The position numbers and the translations under genes were made by a program. Of a stretch of 47,853 bases of DNA, positions 18,552 through 27,090 are shown in pieces. The stretch's first letter is position 1. Each line of letters opens with the position of its first letter. Below the pieces are notes generated by a model that saw only the letters and a program-made list of their open reading frames with translations, ran no database searches and was not told where the DNA came from. Source of the stretch: Jiangella ureilytica (GTDB lineage: Bacteria; Actinomycetota; Actinomycetes; Jiangellales; Jiangellaceae); contig NZ_SMKL01000044.1 in NCBI RefSeq assembly GCF_004348545.1, positions 1-47,853 of the forward strand, read 5' to 3'.

Positions 18552-19484
18552 ATGAGGACAGTCGAAAGGCCCGGTGCGGCCGCCCCGACACGGCCCGTCG
18601 CGGCCGTGCGGAGAGCCCGCACCGGGCCGACGTTCTGGATGGCCGTGCCGGCCCTGGCGTTCTTCGCCCTCTTCGCACTCCTCCCCCTCGGCGGCGTCGC
18701 CGTCCTCTCCTTCATGGAGTGGGACGGGCTCGGCACGCCGCGGTGGGCCGGCGTCGGCATCTGGATCGACACCCTCACCGACCAGGCGACGATCGACGCG
18801 CTCTGGCGGACCGCCGTGTTCGTCGTCGTGTCGTACGTGTTCCAGGCCCCGGTCGCGCTGCTGCTCGGCGTGTTCATGGCCGGCCGGCAGCGCTACCGGG
18901 CGGTCTGGTCGGTGCTGTACTTCCTGCCGCTGCTGTTCTCGTCGGCGGCCATCGGCATCACGTTCCGGTCGCTGCTTGACCCGAACTTCGGCCTGTCGCG
19001 GGCTCTCTCCCCCGGCACGCTGAGCACGAACTGGCTCGGCAACCCCGATCTCGCCCTCTACGCGGTGATCTTCGTGGTCGGCTGGTGTTTCATCCCGTTC
19101 CACGCGCTGCTCTACCAGGCCGGCGTGCGGCAGATCCCGGCGTCGCTGTACGAGGCGGCGGTGCTCGACGGGGCCGGACGGGTCAAGCAGTTCCGCTTCG
19201 TGACGCTGCCGCAGCTGCGGTACACGATCGTGACGTCGTCGACGCTGATGCTGGTCGGCTCGCTGACCTGCTTCGACCTGGTGTTCGTGCTGACCGGCGG
19301 CGGGCCGGGCGAGGCGACCCGGATCCTGCCGCTGCACATGTACCTGACCGGGTTCCGCAGCTACGCGATGGGCCCGGCCAGCGTCATCGCCGTGCTCCTG
19401 GTGGTCGTCGGGCTGGCGCTGTCGCTGCTGCTCAACCGGCTCTCCGGATCCGGGCGCATGCAGAGCCAGCAGGCGGGGGCATGA
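18552..19484 (+). CDS. sugar ABC transporter permease (MalF/UgpA type)
   Basis: A 310-residue integral membrane permease with six helices, beginning 1 nt after the binding-protein stop. The EAA loop is YEAAVLDGAGRVKQFRFVTL. The region after it ends GGGPGEATRILPLHMYLTGF, a standard family-1 sugar permease ending. Pairs with the next gene, with which it overlaps by 4 bp (ATGA). Confidence 0.92.
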   Translation: MRTVERPGAAAPTRPVAAVRRARTGPTFWMAVPALAFFALFALLPLGGVAVLSFMEWDGLGTPRWAGVGIWIDTLTDQATIDALWRTAVFVVVSYVFQAPVALLLGVFMAGRQRYRAVWSVLYFLPLLFSSAAIGITFRSLLDPNFGLSRALSPGTLSTNWLGNPDLALYAVIFVVGWCFIPFHALLYQAGVRQIPASLYEAAVLDGAGRVKQFRFVTLPQLRYTIVTSSTLMLVGSLTCFDLVFVLTGGGPGEATRILPLHMYLTGFRSYAMGPASVIAVLLVVVGLALSLLLNRLSGSGRMQSQQAGA

Positions 19485-20317
19485 TGAGTGGCCGCGCGAT
19501 CAAGGAGACCCCGAACGTCCTGGGCGCCCTCGGCGGGCTGTTCTGGCTCGTCGTCACCGTCGTGCCGATCTACTACCTGCTGCTCACCAGTCTGCGCTCG
19601 CAGCAGGACTACTACGTCGAGAACCCGCTGCTGCCGCCGTCGAGCCCGACACTGGACGCATACCGGCTGGTGCTCGAGAACGACTTCCTGCGCTACTTGA
19701 GCAACAGCGTCATCGTCACCGTCGTGACCGTCGCCGTGGTCCTGGCGGTGTCGCTGATGGCGTCGTACTACCTGGTCCGGTCCGGCACGCCGCTGGCCCG
19801 CGGGTCGCTGCGGGTCGTGCTGCTGGGTCTGGCGATCCCGGTGCAGGCGACGATCATCCCGGTCTACTACCTGATCATCCGGCTCGGCCTGTACGACAGC
19901 CTGCTCGCGCTGATGCTGCCGGCCATCGCCTTCGCGATCCCGATCAGTGTGCTGATCATCGTGAACTTCGTCCGCGACATCCCGGCCGAGCTGTTCGAGT
20001 CGATGCGGGCCGACGGTGCCGGCGACTGGCGGATCCTGTGGTCGCTCGTGACGCCACTGAGCCGGCCCGCGCTCATCACCGTCGGCGTCTACGAGGCGCT
20101 GCAGGTCTGGAACGGGTTCCTGTTCCCGTTGATCCTCACCCAGAGCTCGTCGGTGCGGGTGCTGCCGCTGTCGCTGTGGACCTACCAGGGCCAGTTCGCG
20201 GTCAACGTGCCCGCCGTGCTGGCCGCCGTCACGCTCTCCGCGCTGCCCGTCCTGGCGGCGTTCATCGTCGGCCGGCGCTACTTGGTGTCCGGCCTCACCG
20301 CCGGCTTCGGCAAGTGA
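19481..20317 (+). CDS. sugar ABC transporter permease (MalG type)
   Basis: A 278-residue partner permease starting in the ATGATG overlap with the preceding gene. Helices begin at LGGLFWLVVTVVPIYYLLLTS. The EAA loop is FESMRADGAGDWRILWSLVT. The C-terminus ends YLVSGLTAGFGK, the normal family ending. Confidence 0.93.
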   Translation: MMSGRAIKETPNVLGALGGLFWLVVTVVPIYYLLLTSLRSQQDYYVENPLLPPSSPTLDAYRLVLENDFLRYLSNSVIVTVVTVAVVLAVSLMASYYLVRSGTPLARGSLRVVLLGLAIPVQATIIPVYYLIIRLGLYDSLLALMLPAIAFAIPISVLIIVNFVRDIPAELFESMRADGAGDWRILWSLVTPLSRPALITVGVYEALQVWNGFLFPLILTQSSSVRVLPLSLWTYQGQFAVNVPAVLAAVTLSALPVLAAFIVGRRYLVSGLTAGFGK

Positions 20318-20340
20318 AACCACCACGTCTGAGGATGTCG

Positions 20341-22692
20341 ATGACTGCTCACACATGGGCCGGCCCGCGCACCGGCCCCTGGCACGACACCGCCCTGCCG
20401 CTCGAGGAGCGGGTCGACGCGCTGCTCGCCGCGATGACGCCGGAGGAGAAGGCCGGCCAGCTCGGCAGCTACTGGCAGCGCCCGTCAGAGGAGCCCGACG
20501 ACGCCCAGGTGGCGCCGATGGAGGGCGAGATGGCCGGCCCGGCCTCGTTCGCCGACGCCCTCGAGTACGGGCTCGGGCACATCACCCGGGTCTACGGGAC
20601 CACGCCGGTCGCCGCCGCCGACGGGATCGCCGACCTGCGCGCCCGCCAGGCGCACGTGATGCGCGTGTCGCGCTTCGGCATCCCGGCCATCGCGCACGAG
20701 GAGTGCCTGACCGGGTTCACGGCGTACGGCGCCACCGTCTACCCGACACCGCTGGCGTGGGGCGCGGCGTTCGACCCGGCGCTGGTCGAGGAGATGGCGG
20801 CGGCGATCGGCCGCGACCTGCGCTCCGTCGGCATCGATCAAGGCCTCGCCCCGGTGCTCGACGTCGTCCGCGACTACCGCTGGGGCCGGGTCGAGGAGTC
20901 CATCGGCGAGGACCCGTACCTGGTGGCGACGACGGCGACGGCGTACGTCCGCGGCCTGCAGTCGTCCGGTCTGGTGGCGACGGTGAAGCACTTCGCCGGC
21001 TATTCGGCGTCGCGGTCCGCGCGCAACCACGCGCCGGTCACCGCCGGGCCGCGGGAGCTGGCCGAGCTGCTGCTGCCGCCGTTCGAGCTGGCGGTCCGCG
21101 AGGGCGGCGCCGGATCGGTCATGGCGTCGTACGCGGCGGTCGACGGTGTGCCGCCGACGGCGAGCCGGGAGCTGCTGACCACGCTGCTGCGCGACACGTG
21201 GGGCTTCGACGGGACGGTCGTCTCGGACTACTGGGCGGTGCCGTTCCTGCGGAACATGCACCGGATCGCCGCCGGCGACGACGACGCCGGCCGGCTCGCC
21301 CTGACCGCCGGCGTCGACGTCGAGCTGCCGGAGACCGTCGGCTTCGCCGGACTGGCCGCTGCCGTCCGGGCCGGGGCCCTGCCCGTGGAGGTCCTCGACG
21401 CGGCCGCACGCCGGGTGCTGCTGCAGAAGGGCCGGCTGGGCCTGCTCGATGCGGACTGGACGCCCCACGCCGCCGAGCCGGAGGCGATCGACCTCGACTC
21501 CCCCGCCAACCGGTCGCTCGCCTCCCGGCTCGCGGAGCGGTCGGTCGTCCTGCTCGCCAACGACGGCACCCTGCCGCTGCCGCCGTCGTCGACCGGCCGG
21601 GTCGCCGTCGTCGGCACCACGGCCGTCGAGCCGCGCACCTTCCTCGGCTGCTACTCCTTCCCCAACCATGTGCTGGCCCAGCACGGCGACGGCACCGACC
21701 TGGGCATCGCGGTGCCGACGCTGCTGGACGCGCTGCGCTCGGAGCTCGGCGCGGCCGACGTCATGCACGCGGCCGGCGCGGCGATCACCGGCGACGACCG
21801 GTCCGGGCTCGCGGCGGCGGCGGAGCTCGCCGCGGGGACCGACGTGGCGATCGTGGCGGTCGGCGACCTGGCCGGGCTGTTCGGCCGCGGCACGTCCGGC
21901 GAGGGCTGCGACGCGCCGGACCTGACGCTGCCGGGTGTGCAGGCCGACCTGGTCGCGGCGGTCCTCGACACCGGGACGCCGGTCGTGCTGGTCGTGGTGT
22001 CCGGGCGCCCGTACGCGCTCGGCGAGTTGGCACCGCGATGCGCGGCCGTGGTCCAGGCGTTCCTCCCGGGCGAGGAGGGCGGGGCGGCGATCGCCGGCGT
22101 GCTGTCGGGGCGCGTGAACCCGAGCGGCCGGCTGCCGGTCGCGGTCCCGCGCACGCCGTCGTCGTCGCTGCCGACCTACCGCGCGGCGCCGCTGGACCAG
22201 CGCACCGACGGCGTCTCGAACCTCGACCCGGCGCCGCTGTACCCGTTCGGGCACGGACTGTCGTACACGACGGTGGCGTACGAGTCGATCGCGCTGAGCG
22301 CGGCCGCCATCCCCGCCGACGGCGCCGTCGACGTGGCGGTGACGGTGCGCAACACCGGCACGCGGCCGGTCGACGAGGTCGTCCAGCTCTACCTCACCGA
22401 CCACGTCGCGCAGACGGTCCGGCCGGTGCGCGAGCTGGTCGGCTTCCACCGGGTGCCGCTCGCCCCGGGCGACGCGCGCCGGGTGACGTTCACCGTCCAC
22501 GCCGACCGCACCTCGTTCGCCGGTCTCGACCTGCGCCGGATCGTCGAACCGGGCGCCTTCACCCTCGCCGCCGGCCGCTCCAGCGAGGACCTTGCGGTCA
22601 GCGCGGAGTTCGAGATCACCGGCGACGGCGTGCGCGTCCTCGACGGCCACCGGGTGATGACGACCCCGGTGGCCGTCGAGGCGGTCGGCTGA
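20341..22692 (+). CDS. glycoside hydrolase family 3 (beta-glucosidase/xylosidase-like)
   Basis: A 783-residue GH3 enzyme without signal peptide, so intracellular. ATG 20341 has GAGG at 6 nt. The N-terminal TIM-barrel has IPAIAHEECLTGF, the RWGRVEESIGEDPYLV block and VKHFAGY. The catalytic nucleophile is Asp296 in VVSDYWAV. The (alpha/beta)6 sandwich follows (SVVLLANDGTLPL), and a fibronectin-III-like domain closes the protein (VTVRNTGTRPVDEVVQLYL). It would cleave the beta-linked oligosaccharide imported by the three preceding genes. The HEECLTG segment is common in beta-xylosidase and glucosidase relatives; exact sugar unresolved. Confidence 0.93.
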   Translation: MTAHTWAGPRTGPWHDTALPLEERVDALLAAMTPEEKAGQLGSYWQRPSEEPDDAQVAPMEGEMAGPASFADALEYGLGHITRVYGTTPVAAADGIADLRARQAHVMRVSRFGIPAIAHEECLTGFTAYGATVYPTPLAWGAAFDPALVEEMAAAIGRDLRSVGIDQGLAPVLDVVRDYRWGRVEESIGEDPYLVATTATAYVRGLQSSGLVATVKHFAGYSASRSARNHAPVTAGPRELAELLLPPFELAVREGGAGSVMASYAAVDGVPPTASRELLTTLLRDTWGFDGTVVSDYWAVPFLRNMHRIAAGDDDAGRLALTAGVDVELPETVGFAGLAAAVRAGALPVEVLDAAARRVLLQKGRLGLLDADWTPHAAEPEAIDLDSPANRSLASRLAERSVVLLANDGTLPLPPSSTGRVAVVGTTAVEPRTFLGCYSFPNHVLAQHGDGTDLGIAVPTLLDALRSELGAADVMHAAGAAITGDDRSGLAAAAELAAGTDVAIVAVGDLAGLFGRGTSGEGCDAPDLTLPGVQADLVAAVLDTGTPVVLVVVSGRPYALGELAPRCAAVVQAFLPGEEGGAAIAGVLSGRVNPSGRLPVAVPRTPSSSLPTYRAAPLDQRTDGVSNLDPAPLYPFGHGLSYTTVAYESIALSAAAIPADGAVDVAVTVRNTGTRPVDEVVQLYLTDHVAQTVRPVRELVGFHRVPLAPGDARRVTFTVHADRTSFAGLDLRRIVEPGAFTLAAGRSSEDLAVSAEFEITGDGVRVLDGHRVMTTPVAVEAVG

Positions 22693-22711
22693 CGCGTCGC
22701 CGCGCACCCCG

Positions 22712-25501
22712 TCAGGGGAGGGTCCGGCCCAGGGCGTCGCGCAGCTGGCGGCGGCTGGTCACGTCCAGCTTCGCGAAGACCTTCCGCAGGTGCCATTCCA
22801 CGGTGTGGCGGCTGAGGTACAGCTCGGCGCCGATCTCGGGGTTGGTGCGCCCCTCGGCGGCCAGGCGGGCGATGTGCAGCTCCTGGGCGGTGAGTTCCTG
22901 ACGGGTGTGAGCCGCCCGGCGGCGCACCGTCTCGCCGGTGCCCGCCAGCTCGCGGCGCGCCCGTTCGGCGAACGCCCGGACCCCCATGGCCGCCAGCGAC
23001 GCGTGCGCGGGCCGCAGGAACTCGCGCGCGTCGGTGCGGCGGCTCGAACGGCGCAGCCACTCGCCGTAGAGCAGCTGTGCCCGCGCCAGGTCCACCCTGG
23101 CGCCGGTGCGCTCGAGCCGGTCCGTCGCCTCGCGATAGAGACTCTCCACCCGATCTCCGGCGTCGAGCTGTGCCGCGCATCGAGCCGACACGCCGAGCGC
23201 CCAGTCGGTACCGCTGGCCGCGGCCACCTCGGCAAGCCGTGCGGCGGCGGCCGCCGCGGTCGCGAGATCGTCGCACCGGACGGCCGCCTCGACCAGCTCG
23301 GCCAGCGCCCAGGTGCTCGGCTGGATCCCAGTGGGCGCCAGCGTCACCCGTCCGTCCTGCTCGGCCGGTTCGAGGAGGTCACGGCAGTGGGCGAGCGCCG
23401 CCGGGTAGTCACCGTTGCCGTTGCACAGCACGGCGCCGGCCCAGTGGGTGAGCGCCACGACCATTCCTTCACCGCGGGCGGCAGCGTCGGTCCTCGCCAT
23501 GTCGATCAGCGGCCGCGCGTGCTGCTGGTCGCCGCGGAAGGCGGCCAGGGCGATCGCGCCGTACGGATGCAGCGCGGTTCCGGCGACCTCGGCCAGAGCG
23601 GTGGCCTCGTCGAGCAGCGCCGCCGCGGCGCCGAGTTCGCCGGTGAAGAGGTGCGTGAAGACCGCGCTGCTCAGGGCGAGTTGCAGCGCGCTCAAGGCGC
23701 CGGACTCGCGGGCGAGCCCGATGTGGCGGTGGCACAAGGAGACCCACCTGGGCAGGTCCCACAGGTCGACGGCGAGCTCGCTCGCGAGCGCCAGGAACCG
23801 CAGGGTCTCCTCGACGGCGAGGTCGTCGGTGTCGAAGGCCGCGACGACACGTTGCATCAGCGGCGCCGCGGCCACGTAGCCGTCCTCCTGGAGCACGGCG
23901 ATCGCCTGGAGGAACAGATCACCTCGACGCGTGCGGAGCGGGAGTGCCGCCGCTCGCGCTGCCCGTGCGACCTCGACCGCCACGGGCTCACCCCACCGCT
24001 GCCCGGCGAACAGCGTGGCTTCGAGCGCGCTGACGTAGGTGTCGCGCGCCAGCTCGAGGTCGAGCGGCTCCAGCCGGCGTGCGGCGGCCAGCATGAGCTG
24101 AAGGGCCTCGTGGCCGCGGCTGGAAGCGAACGCGACCTGGGCGCGCAGCACCTCGGCGCGAGCACGCTGCAGCTCGGTCAGGGACCGGTGGTCGAGCAGC
24201 CCGAGCAGGCGCAGCGCGTCCTCGACGGCGCCCGCGTGCACCATGGTCTGGGCCGCTTTGAGCTCGCGCTCGACCTGGCCGGCCTCATCGGGAGTGAGCC
24301 GGGCGGCCCGTTCGAGCAGGGCGGCGCCCGCGGCCAGCCCGCCGTTGGCCAGCGCGCGGTCGGCTGAACGCTCCAGCTCCAGGGCCACGTCCTCGTCCGG
24401 ATCGGTGGTCGCGTGGGCACGGTGCCATGCCCGCCGGTCCGGGTCGCGCTCGGGATCCGTGACGTCCGCCAGCACGCGATGTGCCGCCTGCCGATCCGGC
24501 CCCGTCGCGGAGCGGTAGATCGCGGAGCGCACGAGTGGGTGCCGGAACCGGACGGTGTCCCACACCTCGATCAGCTCCGCGGCCTCGGCCGGGGTGGCGG
24601 CGTCCATACCGAGGCCGAGGCGCTCGGCCGCGCGCCGCAGCAGGGCGACGTCGCCGAGCGGCTCGGTCGCGGCGATCAGCAGGAGGCGCCGGGTGTCGTC
24701 GGGCAGCGTGTCGAGCTGACGGCGGAAGCCTTCCTCGATGCGGCTGGTCACCGTCCCGGCCGTGGGCTGAGCCGGCCCGAACATCAGCTCGGCCGACGAC
24801 ATCCACCGCGGCAGCTCCAGCAGCGCCAGCGGATTGCCCCGTGTCTCGGCGAGGATCCGGTCGCGCACCCGGCCGTCCAGCGGGGTCGTGACCACCGACT
24901 CCAGCACGGCGACGGCGTCGGCCTTCTTCAGGCCGTGCACCATCAGCCGCGGCAGTCCCGCCCAGGCCTGCTCCTCCCCCGTCGCCCGCGCCGCGAACAC
25001 CATGAGGATCGACTCCGCGGCCAGCCGGCGCGCGACGAACGTCAGGATCTCGGCAGAGGCCTGGTCGAGCCACTGCGCGTCGTCGATCACGCAGACCAGG
25101 GGCTGGTCACCCACGTGCTCGGAGAGCAGCGTCAGGACCGCCAGCCCGATGTGGAAGCGGTCCGGCGGCCGGCCGGACCGCAGGCCGAACGCCGTACCCA
25201 GGGCCTCGGCCTGCGGCGACGGCAGCCGGTCCAGCCCGTCGAGCAGAGGGTTGCACAGCTGATGGAGGCCGGCGTACGCGAGTTCGATCTCCGACTCGAC
25301 GCCGGCGGCACGGAGGACCCGGCTCTGCGTCGCGGCGTCGACGAGATAGTCGAGGAGGGCGGTCTTGCCGATCCCGGCCTCGCCCTGCACCATGAGCACG
25401 CCGCTGGCGCCCGTCCGTGCCGCTTGCAGCAGGTCGAGAAGTGTCCGGCACTCCTTGTCGCGCCCTCGAAGCCACCGTGCCGAGCGCGAGCCGAGTTGCA
25501 C
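22712..25501 (-). CDS. LAL-type LuxR regulator with AAA ATPase
   Basis: About 929 residues from GTG 25501, chosen because AGGAGG lies 5 nt upstream; an upstream GTG at 25576 would add 25 residues without such a site. Walker A is GEAGIGKT and Walker B is LVCVIDDAQWLD. A long helical TPR-like middle follows, and a C-terminal LuxR helix-turn-helix (ELHIARLAAEGRTNPEIGAE, then SRHTVEWHLRKVF). Such MalT-like proteins activate transcription on sensing a small ligand. It converges on the GH3 gene (19-bp gap), but shared regulation is not shown. Confidence 0.92.
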   Translation of the reverse strand: MQLGSRSARWLRGRDKECRTLLDLLQAARTGASGVLMVQGEAGIGKTALLDYLVDAATQSRVLRAAGVESEIELAYAGLHQLCNPLLDGLDRLPSPQAEALGTAFGLRSGRPPDRFHIGLAVLTLLSEHVGDQPLVCVIDDAQWLDQASAEILTFVARRLAAESILMVFAARATGEEQAWAGLPRLMVHGLKKADAVAVLESVVTTPLDGRVRDRILAETRGNPLALLELPRWMSSAELMFGPAQPTAGTVTSRIEEGFRRQLDTLPDDTRRLLLIAATEPLGDVALLRRAAERLGLGMDAATPAEAAELIEVWDTVRFRHPLVRSAIYRSATGPDRQAAHRVLADVTDPERDPDRRAWHRAHATTDPDEDVALELERSADRALANGGLAAGAALLERAARLTPDEAGQVERELKAAQTMVHAGAVEDALRLLGLLDHRSLTELQRARAEVLRAQVAFASSRGHEALQLMLAAARRLEPLDLELARDTYVSALEATLFAGQRWGEPVAVEVARAARAAALPLRTRRGDLFLQAIAVLQEDGYVAAAPLMQRVVAAFDTDDLAVEETLRFLALASELAVDLWDLPRWVSLCHRHIGLARESGALSALQLALSSAVFTHLFTGELGAAAALLDEATALAEVAGTALHPYGAIALAAFRGDQQHARPLIDMARTDAAARGEGMVVALTHWAGAVLCNGNGDYPAALAHCRDLLEPAEQDGRVTLAPTGIQPSTWALAELVEAAVRCDDLATAAAAAARLAEVAAASGTDWALGVSARCAAQLDAGDRVESLYREATDRLERTGARVDLARAQLLYGEWLRRSSRRTDAREFLRPAHASLAAMGVRAFAERARRELAGTGETVRRRAAHTRQELTAQELHIARLAAEGRTNPEIGAELYLSRHTVEWHLRKVFAKLDVTSRRQLRDALGRTLP

Positions 25502-25684
25502 GACTGCCTCCTGCGATCGAGGTGCAGCCGGACGGTGCGGGCGCCCGGCGCCAGAGCCGATCACCCAGAATCCCACTCACATTCGCGCCGTACAAGACCC
25601 GGTCGAGGCTGCCGCCGAGTAACGGCCGGGCCGGGTCGGGCGACGTCGTCGATCGCTCGATCAGCTGATCGGCGAGCGAGTCGG

Positions 25685-25813
25685 TCAGGTGACGCCGAGC
25701 AGGCGGCGGAGCAGGTCCGGGTTGCCCGGCCAGGCCCCGACCAGCACCGCGAGCCGGACCCGCCGCGGCACCCGGGGGTCGCGGCGCAGCCGCCGAGCGA
25801 GAGGTGCTTGCAT
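25685..25813 (-). CDS. possible 42-residue basic protein, DUF1232-like fragment
   Basis: An ATG-initiated frame with actinobacterial codon pattern. It encodes LARRLRRDPRVPRR, then a short hydrophobic VRLAVLVGAW and PDLLRRLLGVT. The first part resembles the YkvA/DUF1232 pattern (RDPRVPRR...), but the SPIDLIPDFIP core is missing, so it could be a degraded remnant. No ribosome-binding site is visible, and the start codon overlaps the -35 of the divergent MerR promoter. Low certainty. Confidence 0.3.
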   Translation of the reverse strand: MQAPLARRLRRDPRVPRRVRLAVLVGAWPGNPDLLRRLLGVT

Positions 25814-25838
25814 CCGGTACCCGGGTACGGGTTTACCG
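25808..25838 (+). promoter_or_regulatory. MerR-type promoter with 19-bp spacer
   Basis: TTGCAT (25808-25813) and TTACCG (25833-25838) are separated by 19 bp, the stretched spacing that MerR-family regulators untwist. The spacer contains the perfect palindrome GTACCCGGGTAC (25818-25829), flanked by CCG and GG, like the mer operator. The start point would fall at about 25845, directly at the ATG at 25846, so the message is probably leaderless. Confidence 0.8.
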
Positions 25839-25845
25839 TCGAGAC

Positions 25846-26157
25846 ATGGACATCCTCGCCGACTTCGTACCGGACGCCTGCACGCTCCCCACGGCGGATC
25901 GGCCGCTGCGGCTGGCCGAGTTCGCCACGCTGTTCCGGACCTCCGCCCGCGCCGTCGGCCGGGTGTCGCCCACCAGGCTGCGGCTGCGGCTCGACGACGA
26001 CCCGGCGGTGACGGCGACGGCGCGCGACCTCGCCGCCCGCGAGAGCGCCTGCTGCGCGTTCTTCACCTTCACGTTCGGCGACGGCGGCGAGCTGACGGTC
26101 GACGTGCCGCCGGCGCACGCCGCCGTGCTCGACGGGCTGGAGCGGCTGGCCCGGTGA
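25846..26157 (+). CDS. small Cys-containing protein of a MerR-controlled unit
   Basis: A 103-residue soluble protein starting at ATG 25846, right at the predicted transcription start. Cys12 (DACTLPT) and the vicinal pair Cys69-Cys70 in ARESACCAFFTFTF are notable; a CC pair followed by aromatic residues could hold a soft metal. I do not know a characterised homologue, though it looks like a conserved actinobacterial partner of MerR genes. Its stop overlaps the merR start (GTGA), so both are co-expressed. A metal-related role is inference. Confidence 0.7.
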   Translation: MDILADFVPDACTLPTADRPLRLAEFATLFRTSARAVGRVSPTRLRLRLDDDPAVTATARDLAARESACCAFFTFTFGDGGELTVDVPPAHAAVLDGLERLAR

Positions 26158-26588
26158 GCATCGGGCCGGGCACCGGGTTGCGCAGCGGCGACCTCGCCGC
26201 CGCGGCCGGCGTCAACCTGCAGACGCTGCGCTACTACGAACGACGGGGGCTGCTCGCCCAGCCGGACCGCACACTCGGCGGCCACCGCGTCTACCCGCCC
26301 GACTCCGTCACGACGGTGCGGATCATCAAGGCCGCGCAGCGGCTCGGGTTCACGCTGGACGAGATCGCCGAGCTCGTCGACACCGGCCGCCGGCACGCGC
26401 GCACCGACGCCGACCTGCACGAGCGGGCGGCGGCGAAGATCCGCGAGATCGAGGGGCGCATCGGCGACCTGGTCGCGATCCGCGACACCCTGCGCGCCGC
26501 GCTGGACGCCGGCTGCCACGACCTGCGCGACTGCGCCGGGAGCCCGGACTGCCCCATCCCGTTCACCGGCCTCGCGCAGGACCGGTGA
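26154..26588 (+). CDS. MerR-family metal-type regulator
   Basis: A 144-residue MerR protein from GTG 26154. The winged helix LRSGDLAAAAGVNLQTLRYY and the dimerisation helix are typical. The metal-site end is GCHDLRDC, then SPDCPIPF, with Cys121, Cys127 and Cys133. In the mercury sensors a third ligand is Cys82; here position 82 is Ala, so a classical trigonal Hg(II) site is not complete. It is encoded second in the unit it presumably controls, not divergently. Metal specificity is open. Confidence 0.88.
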   Translation: MSIGPGTGLRSGDLAAAAGVNLQTLRYYERRGLLAQPDRTLGGHRVYPPDSVTTVRIIKAAQRLGFTLDEIAELVDTGRRHARTDADLHERAAAKIREIEGRIGDLVAIRDTLRAALDAGCHDLRDCAGSPDCPIPFTGLAQDR

Positions 26589-26615
26589 GCAGCGCCCTCG
26601 GCGCGGCCGGGCGGC

Positions 26616-27005
26616 TCAGCCGACCGCGGTGTCCTGGTGCGCCGCCAGCGGGAGCGACCGGATCCGCCGGCCGCGGACGATCTCGGGCATGATCCGCACC
26701 CGGTCGCCGTCAGCGCGCGAGCGGCCGATCAGCACCACGCACCAGCCCGTGCGGGTGTCCTCGTCGTAGGCGTCGGCCTCGAAGGCGACGACGGCCATGC
26801 GCGACGCGGCCGGCAGGTGCAGCCCCTGCTCGGCCCGGACCACCACGTCGTGACCGTCGAGGCTGAAGCGGACCGGCTCGATGGCCGGCAGCGCGCCCTG
26901 GGTGAACACCAGCCGCCCGATCGACGTCCGGGACAGCAGGTCGTAGCAGGTCTGCCGGTCCAGCTGTTCGAGGCCGTCGGAGTCGGCACGCGTCAACGGG
27001 TCCAC
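26616..27005 (-). CDS. pyridoxamine 5'-phosphate oxidase-family protein
   Basis: About 129 residues from GTG 27005. An ATG at 27056 exists but would place the DosR-like box inside the coding sequence. The start of the fold (DLLSRTSIGRLVFTQGALPAIEPVRF) and HDVVVRAEQG, VAFEADAYDE, GWCVVLIGRS are typical of the split-barrel flavin-binding family found in DosR-type regulons. It may bind FMN or F420. Divergent from devR across a DosR-like box. Confidence 0.85.
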   Translation of the reverse strand: MDPLTRADSDGLEQLDRQTCYDLLSRTSIGRLVFTQGALPAIEPVRFSLDGHDVVVRAEQGLHLPAASRMAVVAFEADAYDEDTRTGWCVVLIGRSRADGDRVRIMPEIVRGRRIRSLPLAAHQDTAVG

Positions 27006-27040
27006 GTCCCCAGCGTTCCGCCCGTCCGTGCGCCCGGGAA

Positions 27041-27054
27041 GGGACCAAGGTCCC
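27041..27054. promoter_or_regulatory. DosR/DevR-type box between the PNPOx-like gene and devR
   Basis: GGGACCAAGGTCCC matches the 14-bp core of the mycobacterial DosR motif (GGGACTWWAGTCCC). It is centred in the 85-bp divergent region, 35 bp from the PNPOx-like start and 36 bp from the devR start, so one site could serve both promoters. Confidence 0.8.
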
Positions 27055-27090
27055 ATGCCCGTACCGGCTACCGGGCACTACGGTCGTCAT

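Larger units (their letters stand above)
25502..25845. other. gap upstream of LAL gene and MerR unit
   Basis: A 344-bp region. Its right end holds the MerR-type promoter and overlapping it a possible 42-residue ORF on the minus strand (25685-25813). The rest (25502-25684) shows no convincing gene, only the likely LAL promoter region. Confidence 0.5.

Noticed and set aside
27041-27056. ATG 27056 as start of the PNPOx-like protein
   Set aside because: It would put the DosR-like box within the coding sequence; GTG 27005 gives the family start and leaves the box upstream.
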